Positions 1-11,879 of a stretch of DNA of 64,000 nt are shown in pieces. The notes under the pieces were generated by a model. That model had not been told where the DNA came from. It did not search any database and was given only the letters and a program-made list of their open reading frames with translations. The position numbers and the translations under genes are program-made. Source of the stretch: Rapana venosa (Eukaryota > Mollusca > Gastropoda > Neogastropoda > Muricidae); NCBI GenBank assembly GCA_028751875.1, contig CM054138.1:36348773-36412772 (forward strand), read 5' to 3'. Each line of letters starts with the position of its first letter. Position 1 is the stretch's first letter.

Positions 1-1906
1 GTAATATTCCGCGTTCTTAACCAAGTCATCTGGAACAGTGGTTGCAGTATTCAGCTGCTAATTCAAATCTGCTTGAACAGTACGCACAAGGTTGTCCTGG
101 CCTGGTGACTTGCCGTCTGAGGACTTGATGGCGGCCACATCTCCTTTTCTCTTCCTTTGTTGGGGGGTTGACGTCATGTCTAAGTCTTTTTGTACTTCTG
201 GATGTCGGCCTGTCTCGTCGTTTTATTTTTTTGGGGTCGGTTGAGAACTTCCTGGAAGTGTTCACCAACTTTCATCTTGCTCTTTCACTGTTGTCAACAT
301 TTTCCCTTTGTCTGTACCTGATTGGTCCCCCAGCGCTCCTCCTAAATTTGTGCATACTTTCTGGTGATTTTGTAGACTCTACTCTCCCATGCTCTCCTTG
401 GGCCGCCGCCTCTTCTGCATCAGCTGCCACGGTCCATGGCTTCTCTCATGTCACAGGTCGTGCGAGTCTCTTCACATTCCTGTGTGCCTCTCTTACAACA
501 CTTCTAGCCTCTCTCGAGCCGTGGAGACTTTACTGCAGAAGTCACTTCTGTCTCTCTCTTTCTTTGATGGCATTGAGGGTCTCCTTGTTGGATCCAGGCA
601 TTGTTGGTCTTCTACTTGATGGCCCGATATTGTCCTTGCTGCTCTCAGGTAACAGTTAAACAGATCTGCTTCCATGTCGTATCAGTCATGGCTGTTTTTC
701 ATGTTCTGCAGATGTGAGTGAATCTGTTCCTCAGATCGTTGACGAATGCAGACTTCACGTTGGTGTCTCTCAATCGAATCGCTGGGTAGCAAAATCGCGC
801 TGAGTTGTTGGACTTGTGTTTCTTCTTCGGTTATCATCTGGATGTGTGCTGTCACCAGTGATGAATCGCTCCCGACATGCGCACTTCGCTTGTTCTCACA
901 TCCAGGAGAGATTGTCTCCACTTACCAATGATCATATCAAATGGTCAAATTCTTGTTCATATCTGTCCCATATCGGCGACGCCCAGATGGCAGCTTGTGA
1001 TGTCCCGGTGCGTGAATAGGGTCCCTCCTATCACTAAGTTGTTCAATAAAAAAAAAGCGCAGAACTCCAACCAAGTCGCTCCCACGTTGTCATTTTCTGT
1101 TCCCCACGCCCGTGTTTTCCCATGACCTCTCATAGTCAGGTTGTGTCACTTTCCGACCCTTGGCATTAGTCCCCATGATTACGATGAGGTCATGGCGTGG
1201 GGCTTTCTCTGCATCTGGTCCTGCAGCTGGTGGTAAAAGTCATCGTTGCACTCATCGCTGCTGTTGTTGGTGGGCATAGCACTGGATGATGGTGATGTTG
1301 ATGTGTCTTCCCTTCAGTCTCGCACTCATTGGAGTCTCTGTTATGTGCTTCCACTCCATAAGGCATCGCTCAACGCCTTTCTTGCGGATGATGTCAACTC
1401 CTCGTGTCTGGTCGTCATCTCTCCCAAGTAGAGGACGTTTCTCCTTTCTCTCGGTGGTAGGTTCTCACTCTCCCAGATCCATTCCATCTACTCTACGCTT
1501 ACTCCTAGGACATGGAGGTTGAATCTTCTCATCTCTAATGTTACCTGTGCCACTTGCCCGCTCATACATCGTCCACAAGTTCCAATGTCCTAGTCTGATC
1601 TTAATTTTGGTGGTGTTTCTGGCTTCCCTATCCTGCAGGTAGCTCCTCTCGGATTTGGGCTGTCAGCATTTCATACGAGTCTCACTGGACCCCGGGAGGT
1701 CCTTCGCCACGCAAAAGTATAAGATTTCTCTGTTGCTGTTTCTGTAACTGCTCTTTTTTTACGGGACAGGGTTGTTAGCCCTGTGCCCAACCCCCAACCT
1801 GGAGGAAGGGTTCCACCTTAGTCGCCTCTTACGACATGCCTGGTTGGAGGGCAGGGATCCTATTCTTGCAATGCTCACTTGTAAGCATACCCCGGGAGTC
1901 CCACGG
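1..1906 (-). mobile_element. 5' part of a decayed RTE-like non-LTR retrotransposon
   Basis: Read on the minus strand, this starts with a GC-rich noncoding leader (1906 to about 1740), followed by a broken apurinic-type endonuclease domain. Two pieces are recognisable: a W-N-x-W-T-M-Y-E segment near 1600, matching the WNVRTMYE start of such endonucleases, and an INITIIQCYAPT segment near 1300. Stops and frameshifts interrupt every frame. Further downstream (about 920-30) only short basic reading frames remain, where the linker to the reverse transcriptase would lie. The element runs off the left window edge, so the RT is not seen. The leader is shared with the element at 5085 and, in its first 100 bases, with the sequence starting at 63738. 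Family assignment to RTE is by motif resemblance. Confidence 0.7.
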
Positions 1907-1910
1907 GGGG

Positions 1911-2040
1911 ATTTGAAATATGTTGTTCATTATGTTTAAGGAGAGTTGCATGTGTGTAAATGATTTGAGTGCAAGCGCTTCGATTTGTTTGTTTTTACAA
2001 GATTCAGCGCTATATAAATTCCATTAATCATTATAGCAGG
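1911..2040 (+). mobile_element. 3' tail fragment of a CR1/L2-like element
   Basis: About 130 bp closely match the 3' end found at 21545-21640: both carry a TTGAAATAT start, a GAGTGCAAG-GCTTCGATTTG block and an ACAAGATTC block. Here it continues into GCGCTATATAAATTCCATTA, an ending typical of CR1/L2-type elements and repeated at 24229-24255. No coding sequence remains. Confidence 0.55.
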
Positions 2041-5000
2041 AAGAAAAATCAAAATGAAGTTTCAAGCAATGGTGCTCTACTTGTGGAGTCCCAACAGGCT
2101 GGTAGAGTGCCAAGCCCTGTGCCTCAAAAGGGCTCCAAACCCATGCAACTGGTGGTCACCCAGTCCCATTGTGTGGAGTCAGGTGACAAAGGTGGAGGAG
2201 AAGTGCCACTGGCCACACAACATATGACCCAAAAGAAGATCCAAGAACTCTCAGCACTCTCCAGTGGAATGCAGAGAGAGTCTACAATAAGAAGACCCCA
2301 CTGACAGAGAGACTGCATAAAGAAAAAATAGATACAGCCTGTAGCCAGGAGATAAATCTAAATCCCAAGCATATATTTATTAACAGAGGATACCAAACCT
2401 TTGGGAAGTACAGGGAGGGAAGGTACAAGGGAGGAGTGCTGATAATTGTCAAGAATAACATTGCAGCCAAAGAAATTAGAGCAGACAAATCAGCAAGGTG
2501 AAATCCTTGGATCCAACATCTTAAGAGATAAGTCTGAGATCACTATCTTTAACATGGACTGCCCACCAGATAAAGATCTCTCCCTGAAAAGGTTGAATAT
2601 ACCACCTGAGAACTGCTTAGCTGTTGGTGATCCAACAGCTATTCAACCTGTTGAGGTTATAATGAAAATGACTGAAGGGGAGATGTAGTAGAGAACTGGC
2701 GGATCGAAAATAATATTCTTTTATTGGATGATCCTGGAGACCCACCAACATTTCTTGCACAATAGCACCCAAAATTAGGCCCTTTGCACTGAAATCTCTC
2801 TTGACAAAGCAACAGAAAAGTTATAGAGGCCAGTTAGGAGGCAGTACAGATCCACAACCCCCAACACCTACCTTTCCAAAATGGAACAGTGAGAAGCTGA
2901 GTTGGCAGGATGGTTCTCCTTCCTCTGATGAATAAATTCAAAGACCCAAGGTGGAGATACACTATCAACAGAACCACCAAAACATCTCAACCAAGCTGTT
3001 CTGAAGGCAGCCACAGAACTATTCTACATTGTGCCTGGAAAGAACTAAGGCCTAAATGGACCAGGGCACTTACAAGAACGTGAGAAGAATTGCCGGAAAC
3101 CAGAGAAATAAGATAGCGAACAATCCAATACTGAGAACAATGTAGTCCTTGTTCCCCAAAAGCCTACCCTGCCAAGACAATTGAGGGAAAAGAATGAATA
3201 AGTTGAACGTTGACAGAGATGACAACAAGCTCTGAATGCTCACTTGGTCCATGAAGGACAAGGTGTGACTGGAGTGCATGCACCATGGAATCCCATACCT
3301 CTCATCTCTCCTTATCTCCTATCTTCCTACCCCTCCCCCTCCCTCTCCCATTCTTCAACTCGATCTCTTCTCTCATTATCTCTATCTCATTGGATCTCTT
3401 CTACAACTACATCTTCCCTCTACTCCTCTAATCATCTTCATCTCCTCATCTTACCTCGATCATCTCCTTGGATCTCTCTCCTCTCCCAATCTAAAGGACC
3501 AGACCATATCAGAAGCTCAAATCCACTTAAATGGAGCATACAGATGAAAGAAGGCACTGATGGAGTCTCCCGGGGAGGTGTCTTGAGCCTTACCCAATTC
3601 CCGACTTTCATTAAAAGTTCATTGTCAGAGATTTGCCAAGAAAAGTCAATGGACCCATATATGCCAATGATCTTGTCCTGTGGTGTTCAGATGAATATCT
3701 TATAATGACCAGCTACAGACTGTACATTATCTTCAGCCTCTCAACAAAAGAATAGAAGGCAAACCTACGTATAAATGAGCAGACCTTGCTTGCTGAGGAA
3801 AACCTTACCCACCTTGGGGTGACTTTAGACAAATGACTGACATGGAAGCCACAGACCACAAAAAGAGAAGCCAATAATAAAGTACGGCTTGTCCTCATGA
3901 AAAAAATGGACAGGAACAACCTGGGGTGCAGATGCCATAACTCTCCAGAGGCTATACACTGGTAGATTAGACCAGTGCTGGAATATGGCATGACAACATG
4001 GGGCAGTACAACCAAGTCCATATGTATTCGAGTTAGCAAGGTGCAGAATCAGGCAACCCACATCATCCCAGGTGCTATGCAATCAACGCCAAAATCAGAC
4101 CTCGAGACCATTACAGGATTTCACTCTGGAAAAATCGCCGAGACACTAAGGTTCTCACTCAGACTGCCTAATTGAAGAGACTTCAAGACCATGCCATGAG
4201 AGAAAGACTTTCCCAAACAACAAAGGGATGACTAAAAAGAGGCAGTTTCATTCACCAAAGCAGGATACTGGAACAACATCAGCTCATCTTTGACCATGAC
4301 CCTAAAGAGATTTCTCGATGTCTAGCTGTCCTGGCCTGGAGTGAGTGGGCTTCTGCCCTCATTCAGTGCAGCATCTCTGGTGTAGGACCAAAACACCCTC
4401 AGAGTGGCCCCGAAAGAAAGTTCCACATCCTTGAACACCTCTAGACCCACTACCCAAACATATGGACCTATATCTACACAGATGGCCTTGCTAAGGATGC
4501 AGTGCAAAATGGAGGGGAAGGGATCTATATCCAGTGGTCTGAAGGGAGAGAAGATAGGACTAGTCTCAAAACTTGATGCTTGTGCCTTGCTGTATTGATG
4601 TTTGCTTATGTTGTGTGCATATTGAATAAATCATGTTTAAACCAAACTACAAAGCTGAGGCAGAAGCCATAGAAAGAGCAGCAACCTACATCATGGTAGC
4701 TCATAAACTTTCCACAGAGTAGTCTTCTTGACAGATGTCCTGTCTGTATTGCAGGCCCTAAAGTCCATACATTATTATTATTATAAAGTCCAACAGAGAG
4801 ACTGACCTAAACGACCGGTCCTCCACTCTTGCCTCCCTCTACAGGAGTCAGACAGTGGTCCTGCAGTGGATCCCCTCCCAGTACAACATGCTTGGCAATG
4901 AGACTGCCGACTCCCTGGCAAAGAAGGGCACACAGTCAAGTGGATAGGTCCGTCAATTTTTTCTTAAGAAAAGACCATCATAAAGGTCAAGCAACACAAT

Positions 5001-5060
5001 GAGTGGATAAAACAGCATCCACACTACAAGTCAAACTCTGCCATGGCTGGTCCCAAGCCT
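2041..5060 (+). mobile_element. Decayed Nimb/I-like non-LTR retrotransposon (endonuclease, RT, RNase H remnants)
   Basis: Three domains appear in order, all broken. An endonuclease (about 2255-2700) reads as LQWNAESVYNKKTPLTERLH, a QEINLNP segment, GGVLIIVKNNIA, and then PPENCLAVGD in another frame. An RT core shows GVSRGGVLS near 3560 and the catalytic box near 3670 as YANDL, so one catalytic Asp is replaced by Asn. An RNase H remnant (about 4460-4960) shows IYTDG, GGEGIYIQW and YKAEAEAIERAATYI; a foreign stretch at about 4565-4650 splits it. A pyrimidine-rich block of about 200 bp (3290-3490) sits inside the RT region. The RNase H domain and domain order fit the I/Nimb group, which is known from molluscs. 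The element is not functional. Confidence 0.75.
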
Positions 5061-5084
5061 GGATGAGAAAGGAGGAGGGTTGGG

Positions 5085-8031
5085 CGTGGGGCTAGCAACC
5101 CCACCCTGTGAAAACAAAGCTTGCTACAGAAACGCCAACAACGAACCAAGAGACTACTGCCCTGGGAGAGGAAGGGTCCTCGCCAAGAGGACGTATGACG
5201 CCATGTGGTGAAAGCCGTGAGTCTATGGAAGCCACAAGGCCGACCCCCCTTTTATCGACCAGGACCATAAACGTCGGAACATGGAAAGTGATGACCATTG
5301 TTATGAGGACGGGAAAAACAACACAAGTACAGCAGAGATGAAAAAGCAAAACCTCACATTGCTTGGCATCAGTAGACCCATGGACACAGTAGGAAAAGGA
5401 ACGCTTACGGGAGAGATGCTGCTTTATTCGGCCAAAGACAATGCTCCACACACAGAAGGCGTAGCGCTCAGTTGTCAAGACCTGAAAGCAAGCTCTGATA
5501 GGATGGGAAGCCACGGATAAGAATCACTCTGGCTCCTTCAAGGACTAGAAGAAGAAGATCAAGATGAACATCACCAGTTTTTATGCACAACTAATGACGG
5601 CGATGAAAACCCAAAAGATCAATTCTTCAACAGACTGCAGAAGTCATTGCCAAGTACCCAATAAATGATATAAACCCCCTCATGGGTGATTCAATGCCAA
5701 GATCGACAAGACAACATGGGATGCGAGGAGTGATGGGGAAGACACGGATAGAAGAATATAATGAGAATGCGAGAATTGCAGACTCTGCTACAAACAACTG
5801 GAACAGTGGCAGCATTTTCCCCACAGAAATACATAAGGCCCCCTGGGTACACCAAATCATTGACGAGAACAGATCGACCAATTGCATGCCAAGAAATTAG
5901 GAGATCTTACGGGATGTAAGGGTGAAAAGAGGAGCAGACGTTGCATTGACCACCACCTTTGGTAGCCAGGCTGAAGCTAAAGCAAGAAGAACAAGATGGA
6001 AGCAACAACAAAGAGCAGAAGTTGAACACCAGCCTGCGAAAGACTCAAAGATAAATGAAGAATTCAGCTGCCCCACCAACAAGTACCAAACACTACAAGA
6101 ACTGCTTGAAGAAGAGACTGACATCGAGAGCCGTGGAAGAAAGTGAAAGAGACACTGATGTCAACCTGTCAGGAAGTAGTGGTCCCAAGAGACACCAACA
6201 GAAGGAATGGAAAATCTCGCAGTCACAATGGGCAAGATTGAGAAGAAAAGCAGAAGAAAGCAGCAGTAAACAACAGCCAGACAAGAGCAGCAAAGGCCAA
6301 GGCACAAGCAGACTCACAGAAGCCAACAGAGAAGTCAAGAGGAGCGCAAAAACAGACAAGCGCAAGTACATTTGACAGCCTGGCAGAGGAAGCCGAGGAA
6401 GCAGCAGCCAGTAACAACATGAAGTGCTGTATGACACCACTAAGAAACTCTCAGAGTACAGCAGGCCTGAGCGACCAGTCAAAGCAAGAAAGGAAACACC
6501 ATCCTGGGAACAAGGGACAACTGAACAGATGGGCAGAGACCTTTGAGGAACTCCTGAACAGATCCCTCCCTTCAAACCCCGGGACATCGACCCTGTGATA
6601 GAGACCTAGACATCAACTGTGGCAACCAACCAAGGGGGGAGATCAGGGAAAGCCAAACAAAATGCTGTGAAATGGCAAGGCAGCAGGACCGGACAACATC
6701 CCAGCAGAAGCATCAAGGGAGACTGGAGACCAAGTAGAGATGCGTACCCTCTCTTTTGGAAGATTTGGGAAGAGGAGGAAGTCCCATCAGACTGGAAGGA
6801 GGGCTACCTCATCAAGCTACCCGAGAAAGGAGAACTCAGCAACTGTGCCAACTATGAGGGATAACGCTTCTGTCAGTGCCCGGAAAAGTCTTTAACAGGG
6901 TCCCCCTCGAGAGAATGAAAAATGTAGTCGACCCTCTCCTCCGAGACCAGCAGGCCGCTTCCGCAGAACAGATCATGCGTAGATCGAATGCCACTTTACA
7001 TCATGGTGAGCAATCTTTAGAGTGAAACTGTCCTTATACATCAACTTGTTGTTATGAGAAAGCATTCGCAGTGTGGACCGCAAAACCTCTGGAAATTGCT
7101 TCGCCACCATGGATGTGCCAACCAACTGGTCAATTGATCAAGAACTCCTACGAAAGAATGACCTCCCGGGTGGTCCATGGAGGTCAACTCACAACAGCTT
7201 TGAGGTGAAGACCGGAGTCAGACAAGGCTGTCTCCTGTCACCTTTCCTCTTCCTCCTGGCAATTGATTGGACCATGAAGAATCAACAGCTAAGAAGAAAT
7301 GGAATCCGTGGACACGGGGGGACCTATGGATGATCTCGATTTGCAGATACCTCTCAAGCCCTAAAGGGGCAAAACCAAGTTTCCCAAACAAGCCGCGGTG
7401 GGGACCCAGTCAACTAAAGGGGAAGGGAGCTGGAAATGGAGATTTTTAATACCGGGGTTTTAATCTTAACATGCAGGGCGGCACAGACGCAGACGTCAGA
7501 GCAAAAATTTGGCGGGAGGCCGTACTTGCACTGAAGAACATCTGGGCTCCAAGGGGGTGTCGACCCCACAAAGTTCAGGTGTTCAACCCCAACGTAAAGT
7601 CAGCCTACTGTATGAGCGGAGACATGGGGAAAACAAAGACCCCATCAAAAAAGTGCAGACCTTTCATAACAGCGCCTGAGACAAATCCCCAGAAATGGCC
7701 CCGACACCATACAATGCACCTGTGGCAACGTCCCCAACCAGCGCCAGTCGGAATAAACCCGGGCCGGGGAAGGGGGGATGGTACCCACCCCCTGAAAAGC
7801 CAGCCAGAAACATCACAAGGCGGGCACTATCAGGGCCCCCCTGGGGGAAACAAAAAAGAAAAGGAAAAACCCCTGGCACGTGACCTTGGGGCAGAAACCA
7901 AGAAGAGGGGAAATACCTGGAGACGTGGGAGAATACCCCGGGGTTTGGCCCGGGCCAAAAGCTGTGTCAGTTTTGATGAGAAATTCCCAAAGGGCCCTAC
8001 ACTAAATAGGGGGGGATAGCCGTGGTGGGAA
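5085..8031 (+). mobile_element. Decayed RTE-like non-LTR retrotransposon (endonuclease and RT)
   Basis: The leader (5085-5150) matches the leader of the minus-strand element at 1906-1740. The endonuclease region (5265-5940) shows a degraded TWNVRT-type start, AEMKKQNLTLLGIS, NAPHTEGVAL and a run of later pieces. A basic linker (6000-6600) keeps TEANREVKRS and DTTKKLS. The RT region (6600-7340) keeps KIWEEEEVPSDWKEGYLIKLP, GVRQGCLLSPFLFLLAIDW and the start of the catalytic block, after which the frame is lost. A C-terminal remnant (7470-8020) shows GGTDADVRAKI and IFNxNVKS-like pieces. Base quality falls after about 7330, so some damage in the last 700 bp may be sequencing error. It has no intact frame. 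Confidence 0.75.
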
Positions 8032-8290
8032 CACCGCTTTCCCCCAGCCAATTTAAAGCAGCTCGAGGTTTTTTACCAGTTGGATGGGTGACCGTTTGCG
8101 CGCCTTGTTCAGACAGTTCCCCCTTCCCCAGCTGTAAATGGGACCTGACCCTTTAGGGTCAGGGAAGGTAAAGTAGGAGGGAAGGAGATGGGCGCCGCCT
8201 CAATATGCTGGCCCCAAAAAAATGAGGTCTTACCCTCCTCCCCCCCACCCCTTTAGGGGTTTTGGGGGCCCTTTACCTTTCCCTTTTTTC
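8032..8290 (+). mobile_element. SINE-2 copy (tRNA/5S-like head), poor quality
   Basis: It aligns with the SINE at 27256-27547: the TTGGATGGGTGACCG 5S-like block, the CAGCTGTAAATGGG block, TTTAGGGTCAGGGAAG and the GAGATGGGCGCCGCC block follow in order, with a CCTTTACCTTT-like end. The tRNA-like head is incomplete. Confidence 0.75.
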
Positions 8291-8921
8291 ATAAAATGTT
8301 GTTATGTTGTAAAATTTGTGTTGAGATTGCCCTTTAGCCATGACAACCTTTACCCTAACAACCTGCACTTATTTTAAGGTGAAAAAAAAACCCCTGAAGT
8401 CGGAGTTGGCTGCCTATTTGGGGATACTTTAAAATAGTCATACAAAATTTTCCCTCGGTGTGCTTCCTATCTCACGGTTCCCAGGGAGGGTAGTGAGCAG
8501 AGGCACGTTCTGGGGGACCCCCCAGGTAAAAGCGGGGAAAAGCACAAACCAACAACCCAAAAACAAAAAAAAAAGCCCAGGACAAGGACTCTGGCGGATG
8601 ATGTCGGTGGCCTAATCCGGAGAGTATGGGCCTAAAAAATAAGTACCTACAAATCAGATCCCACTATCTTACCTTTTATTCCCGGGGCATGCGAGAAAGG
8701 GCTGCATATTCAATAGGACAGGCCAAACGCATAACCCAATAGTCACACAGAGGTCCCTCTCAAGACAAACAACAGAAGACATCTGCGCCAAAAGGGGCAG
8801 TGGGGGGCAAGGCATGGGAAAAGGGTCGGCCCAACCCATTGTAGGGGGAAGAAATCATGGGGGCTGGGACAACCGCAAGACATGTTTGTAAAAAAGAGAC
8901 TGAGGATCCATCTGATGGGGG

Positions 8922-9257
<336 letters not shown>

Positions 9258-11879
9258 AACGTGTCCGTTGGGCGCCCCCCCAATTCTTTTGTGGGGGGCC
9301 TTTTGCTGGGGGTGTGGTGATTTTGGAGGGGGGTTTTAGCACCATCAAAAAGGAAAAAAAGTGCTGGAAAACTAAAGTAATTGCGATGGGGCTGCCAGCA
9401 CAACAAAACAAACCTACATGCGGGACAAGATCCTCCCTATAGTGGCCCCCTGAAAAAAATTTTATACCAGGAGGGACGGCCAAGATGGGAAAGGGGGAAA
9501 AACTTGTTAAAGCCAACAACAGAGAGTATGAAAAACGAATACAAATTTTTGAAAAACAGTTTTGATCCCCTTTAAAAAGGGGGAAATGGTGAAAATTAGA
9601 CAAAAATTGAACAATCTGGGGACTGAAAATTTAAAGGGTTTAAAAAACCAATCAAAAAAATAAAAACAAAAGGACGAGTGGAAAAAAAAAAAGGGAAAGG
9701 GGAGAAAACCAAAAAGGCTTTTTAAAGGGACAAACAACTCTTTTTAAAAGGATGGAAAAAAAAAGTAATGAGCCCGGAGCTGTTTGAGAAATGGTTTTTG
9801 AAAAATTTTCCCTTTGGGGAAAAAAATTTGATGAAGCAGATGCAAGTTTAAATTAGGGGAAACAGGAAAAATTAAAAAACCCTAATTCCTTTAATTGCAG
9901 GGTTTTTTTTTATAAAGAAAAGTTTAGGAAAGGGAAAGGAAAAAAAATGGGTCTAAAAAAGGTTTCATGGATTTTGTAAAAATGCGTTTTTTTCCCCAAA
10001 CTTTTAGAGAAAATTAGGCGAAATTTAAAACCCCATTTTGGAAAAGTCCCCTAGGGCAGAGGGAAGAAAATGTGAGAAGGGGTCTTTGATTATTTAAATT
10101 TTAAAATGGAAAAAGGGAGGGCCCCTTAATGATTCAAAAAAAAGAAAATAGCTTGTTGGGGGGCCCAAAAACCCCCTCATCCTTCCTAGTCCAATTCACA
10201 GGGTGATTATTTGATTTATGTCTTGGTTTTTTTGGGAAAACATAGGGTTTTGCAAAAACCCCCCCAAGGAATCAGTTTTGGGAACCCTTTTTTCAGTTTT
10301 CCCCAGGGAATTTCCGGTGTTTTTGGGTAAAATTCGCGGGGTAGGAAAAGAAAAAAGACCCCCGTCCCCTCCACCTCGTTAGACACTCACCAAATTAGGG
10401 TTTGACAGTGAGGCATAACACATAAACCATGTGGCAGGGCAAGCAAAGACAAAAAATTGATTTTGGCCAAGGCCATGATTTGTTTAGGGAGTTTTTTTAA
10501 AAAAGGGGCCTTTTTTAAACTGCTGTTAAAAAGCAAAAATTTGCTTTTCCTTTGTCTGTCAATGTAATTGGGAAAGTGTCAGCCTAAGGTTGTGGTTTAA
10601 ATTAAATTTGGGTGGAAATCCCAGATAAAAAAAAAAAATTTTTTTGTTTTTTTTCTGGAAAAAAAATGGATTGTTGTAAAATTGTCTGATAGAGATTTTG
10701 TATTTATGTGTAGCTTTGTTTTTTATATGTCTGCAAAAAAGGTTTTCCTGGAAAAGGGCCCCGCCGGGATGTTTTTATTTTGGTTAAAAGGGGCCTTCTG
10801 AAATTTAAAAAATTTGGGGCCATAAGGGAGGCGATCTAGGGGATTAGTTTGTTTAATTTAAGGAAGATTTTTTTTTGCCCTTGTGAAATGTTTAGATGTT
10901 ATCCCCTAATTTTTTGCACTTTTCTTGTGACAAACCTCTTTTGTGTACAGAAAGAAATTTTTTGGTTTGTTTTTTGTGGGGACCCACCGGGAAGGTTCCC
11001 CCTTTTTTTTTTTTTTAAAATTTTTAAAAAAAATTTGCTATTTGGGAAAGGAATGTTTAGTAAATTGATGGGACATGGATGAAGTAGATTTTTTTTAAAA
11101 ATGGGGAGACTAAAAAAAGGCAATGCCCCCCTAAAATTTTCTTGTCGGGCGGTGGAATATAAATTTATTTTCAGATGCCAAAAGTAAAATTTTTTAAAAT
11201 TGTTTTTTCCAGCAAACATAAATTTGAAATTTTTAAACAACATTATAAAAATTACTATTGAATATGTGCAGGTTTAGTTTACAAATTCAAATGGCGTATG
11301 TAAGGGTGACCAAAAAAGGAGGTTTTATCCCATAAATTTTCTGTTAAAGGGAAGAGTTTAATGATTATTTTTGAGAGCCCAGAATTGTTTTTTTTTCAGT
11401 TTTTGGGACTCATTTTAAATTTGTTTTTTGCTGGGAGCGTTTTTTTTTTTGGATCCCCTTTCCGTTGAATTATTTTTTAAACCATATATAATACAGATGG
11501 GGAAAAATGAAAACCATCGTTAGGGAAAAGGTTTTTTAGGGGAAATAAAACCAAACCCCAAGGGTTTGTAAAAAAAAAATCCCCCTGTTTGTAAACCATT
11601 TGTGAAATTTTTTTTAATGCCTTTCATTTGATTGATGAGAAAATTAATGAGCTCTAAAATTTTTTTAAAAGGGGTTTAAAAAAGCCGTGTGAATTTTATA
11701 AAAAAAACCGGTACATAAATAAAGTTTCCTTTAAAAAATGATATTTTTTTTTGAAAAGGGAAAAAAAAGTTTGAAAAAAAGGGTCTAAAAACTTTTGAAG
11801 TTTTCCCCGAAAAACATTAAAAAACCCAGGAGGGAAAATGTGTACGTGTCCCAAAAAGGGGAAAAAAAAATTTGCATGT

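Noticed and set aside
3244..3705. 153-residue Ser/Leu-rich protein
   Set aside because: The first two thirds are a CT-rich tract; the last third is a Nimb/I-like RT fragment already listed.
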